From: an uncultured bacterium
GTDB lineage: Bacteria > Cyanobacteriota > Vampirovibrionia > Gastranaerophilales > Gastranaerophilaceae
Direction of reading: 5' to 3'
DNA length: 14,406 bases
Assembly: GCA_902464375.1 (NCBI GenBank)
Contig: CABQIM010000043.1
Location: 1 to 14,406 of the forward strand
Shown: positions 13,469 through 14,406 of the stretch, piece after piece
Numbering within the stretch: position 1 is the first letter of the stretch
Layout of the letters: every line of letters begins with the position of its first letter
The notes under the pieces: model-generated
Databases searched by the model: none
What the model was told of the DNA's origin: nothing
Seen by the model: only the letters and a program-made list of their open reading frames with translations
Position numbers and translations under genes: made by a program

Positions 13469-13704
13469 TAAGTCTTTAAGTCGTGAGGTCGTTAAGTCGT
13501 TAAGTTCGTATTAGAAATATTACAAATGTGTTTCTTGTTTTTATTGTGCGATTTTTATTAGGATTAAAGGAAAATGATTAATAAAAAGCTGGATTCTTCG
13601 AAACACAGTTTCTCAGAATGACATAGCGTAAAATCACTAGTAATACGTCATTACGAGAATTTATTGAACTTAACGACTTAACGACCTCACGACTTAAAGA
13701 CTTA
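13469..13704. mobile_element. 236-bp MITE-like element with perfect 39-bp inverted termini
   Basis: 13469-13507 and 13666-13704 are exact reverse complements over 39 bp (left end begins TAAGTCTTTAAGTCGTGAGG) and contain tandem GTCGTTAA. The interior holds copy 2 of the 87-bp dispersed repeat. It has no coding capacity. Like the insert at 960-1620 it sits immediately downstream of a stop codon. A target duplication was not evident. Confidence 0.75.
13571..13657 (+). repeat. 87-bp dispersed repeat, copy 2
   Basis: It matches 1011-1097 with the same length. The 13-nt tip (13600-13612) is GAAACACAGTTTC, wholly different from copy 1 yet again self-complementary. Confidence 0.8.
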
Positions 13705-13746
13705 AAAAAAGAAAGCCGGCATCTCATAACTACCAGCTTTCTTTTC
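13704..13746 (-). terminator. Bidirectional intrinsic terminator
   Basis: GAAAGC (13711-13716) pairs with GCTTTC (13736-13741), with further G/C pairing inside. Seven T's follow on the minus strand and TTTTC on the plus strand. It would end the small-gene transcript coming from the right and rnhB from the left. Confidence 0.7.
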
Positions 13747-13774
13747 TAAATTCTATTCCGTTGGGTACGTGAGC

Positions 13775-14020
13775 TTACTTTGCAAATTCACCGGTGTAAA
13801 AGCTCATCAAGTTTGCCAAACGGTGCTGTTTTTCAGCAGCTTTTTCAATTCCTTGCTTGATTTCATCAAGCTCTTTTAATAATGTGTTTAAGTCTTTACG
13901 TCGTTTACTCTCTAGGCGTTCCTCCTTAACTGTCTGCCTCTCTTCGCTTTTCGCCGCCAAATCTACTTCAATCCAGTTCGGCGAAAAACACTTGTTTATA
14001 TATTCTTCCTTTCTAGTCAT
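13775..14020 (-). CDS. Hypothetical 81-residue charged coiled-coil protein
   Basis: This is a small soluble protein of unknown function. The ATG at 14020 has AGGAG about 9 nt upstream. Residues about 24-72 are Lys/Glu/Arg-rich with heptad-like leucine spacing (LLKELDEIKQGIEKAAEKQ), predicting a helical coiled coil; there is no signal peptide, membrane segment or cysteine cluster (one Cys at 11). An intrinsic terminator follows it. Upstream in the same orientation is a 58-residue gene. A dyad CACACTT (14042-14048) / AAGTGTG (14064-14070) precedes its ribosome binding site and could be an operator or RNA hairpin. Small charged proteins of this kind occur in mobile or phage-derived DNA, but nothing here proves that. 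Confidence 0.6.
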   Translation of the reverse strand: MTRKEEYINKCFSPNWIEVDLAAKSEERQTVKEERLESKRRKDLNTLLKELDEIKQGIEKAAEKQHRLANLMSFYTGEFAK

Positions 14021-14085
14021 GTTTTAATACTCCTATTTTGTCACACTTTATTGTTAATATTTTAAGTGTGTTGTGGGGGCTGTTA

Positions 14086-14112
14086 GGGGTGTCCTCTAAG
14101 GACTAATTCCCC
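14086..14112. promoter_or_regulatory. Nested hairpin between the two small genes
   Basis: GGGG (14086-14089) and CCCC (14109-14112) enclose GTCCT-CTA-AGGAC (14091-14103). On the plus strand TTTT follows; on the minus strand no T-run follows. It may be an RNA-stability element of the small-gene transcript. Confidence 0.45.
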
Positions 14113-14134
14113 TTTTAATGTATACTTTTGAGTC

Positions 14135-14311
14135 CTACCTTTCTTTTGACGGTGATTTTACACAGTCAACTACATTTTTTACGAATTGGAAAATGTTTGT
14201 TACAACATCCCTACATTCTATGTAATCTTTTCTAACTTTTTGGAATTCTTCTGAGTTGAAATCGAAAGATGTCATCTCTGAGTATTCAATTAATGCTTCA
14301 TGTTCGTCCAT
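14135..14311 (-). CDS. Hypothetical 58-residue protein
   Basis: This short gene starts at the ATG at 14311, preceded by AAGAGGT at 6 nt, and ends in TAG. The product begins MDEHEALIEY, is acidic in its first half, and ends with a hydrophobic/basic segment (NIFQFVKNVVDCVKSP). It has two cysteines (33 and 50) and no recognised motif. It is oriented like the 81-residue gene downstream, with a 114-bp gap holding two hairpins. Support comes from the good SD and an uninterrupted frame; its small size keeps confidence moderate. Confidence 0.45.
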   Translation of the reverse strand: MDEHEALIEYSEMTSFDFNSEEFQKVRKDYIECRDVVTNIFQFVKNVVDCVKSPSKER

Positions 14312-14406
14312 CACTATACCTCTTAATCAACAGCTGGGAGTTCAAATTATTCAGTTTTAATTTTTACTCCTTTTATACACGTTTTGTTTTGCTTTTGTTT
14401 CCTTTT

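Noticed and set aside
14347..14406. Possible C-terminus of a gene entering from the right edge (lysine-rich, minus strand)
   Set aside because: Only 19 codons are visible in an A-rich stretch, so coding cannot be told from chance.

Overview
The window is about 14.4 kb of AT-rich DNA from a diderm bacterium. An outer-membrane usher, a periplasmic chaperone and several exported subunits require a periplasm and an outer membrane. The mix of a chaperone-usher (CU) system, a DtxR/MntR-type regulator of the kind common in anaerobes, low GC and many short dispersed palindromes would fit a gut Gastranaerophilales-type (Vampirovibrionia/Melainabacteria) genome. That placement is a guess from general impression and was not tested by any search.

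Left part (1-3184, + strand). A compact NagA-like deacetylase is followed by a 660-bp repeat-bounded insert. The insert contains what looks like a complete type I toxin-antitoxin module: a 26-codon hydrophobic peptide gene on the minus strand with a very strong ribosome binding site, and a convergent antisense small RNA gene with its own promoter and terminator. Next come folC and an overlapping dtxR-like metal regulator.

Centre (3181-10909, - strand). This is a chaperone-usher pilus locus. In transcription order it holds a two-domain subunit or possible tip protein, the periplasmic chaperone, two pilin-like subunits, a 1015-residue usher, and then (after a terminator and a repeat array) a third pilin-like subunit. 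The usher is bracketed by 131-bp inverted repeats (127/131 identical) that include the last codons of the upstream pilin, so the 3.6-kb usher segment could invert. Three 104-bp tandem repeats lie between the usher and the last pilin gene, and each carries a TATAAT box on the minus strand.

Right part (10910-14406). A minus-strand pair encodes a ketopantoate reductase (panE-like) and a CMP-nonulosonate synthetase (neuA-like, TTG start). rnhB is divergent from that pair. A 236-bp element with perfect 39-bp terminal inverted repeats follows rnhB. Two small hypothetical genes on the minus strand close the window.

Three genes that begin transcripts (folC, panE, rnhB) have no Shine-Dalgarno sequence, and a -10-like box ends 6-7 nt before the ATG, suggesting leaderless mRNAs. 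Most other genes have recognisable Shine-Dalgarno sequences; the usher has none and the first pilus gene only a weak one.
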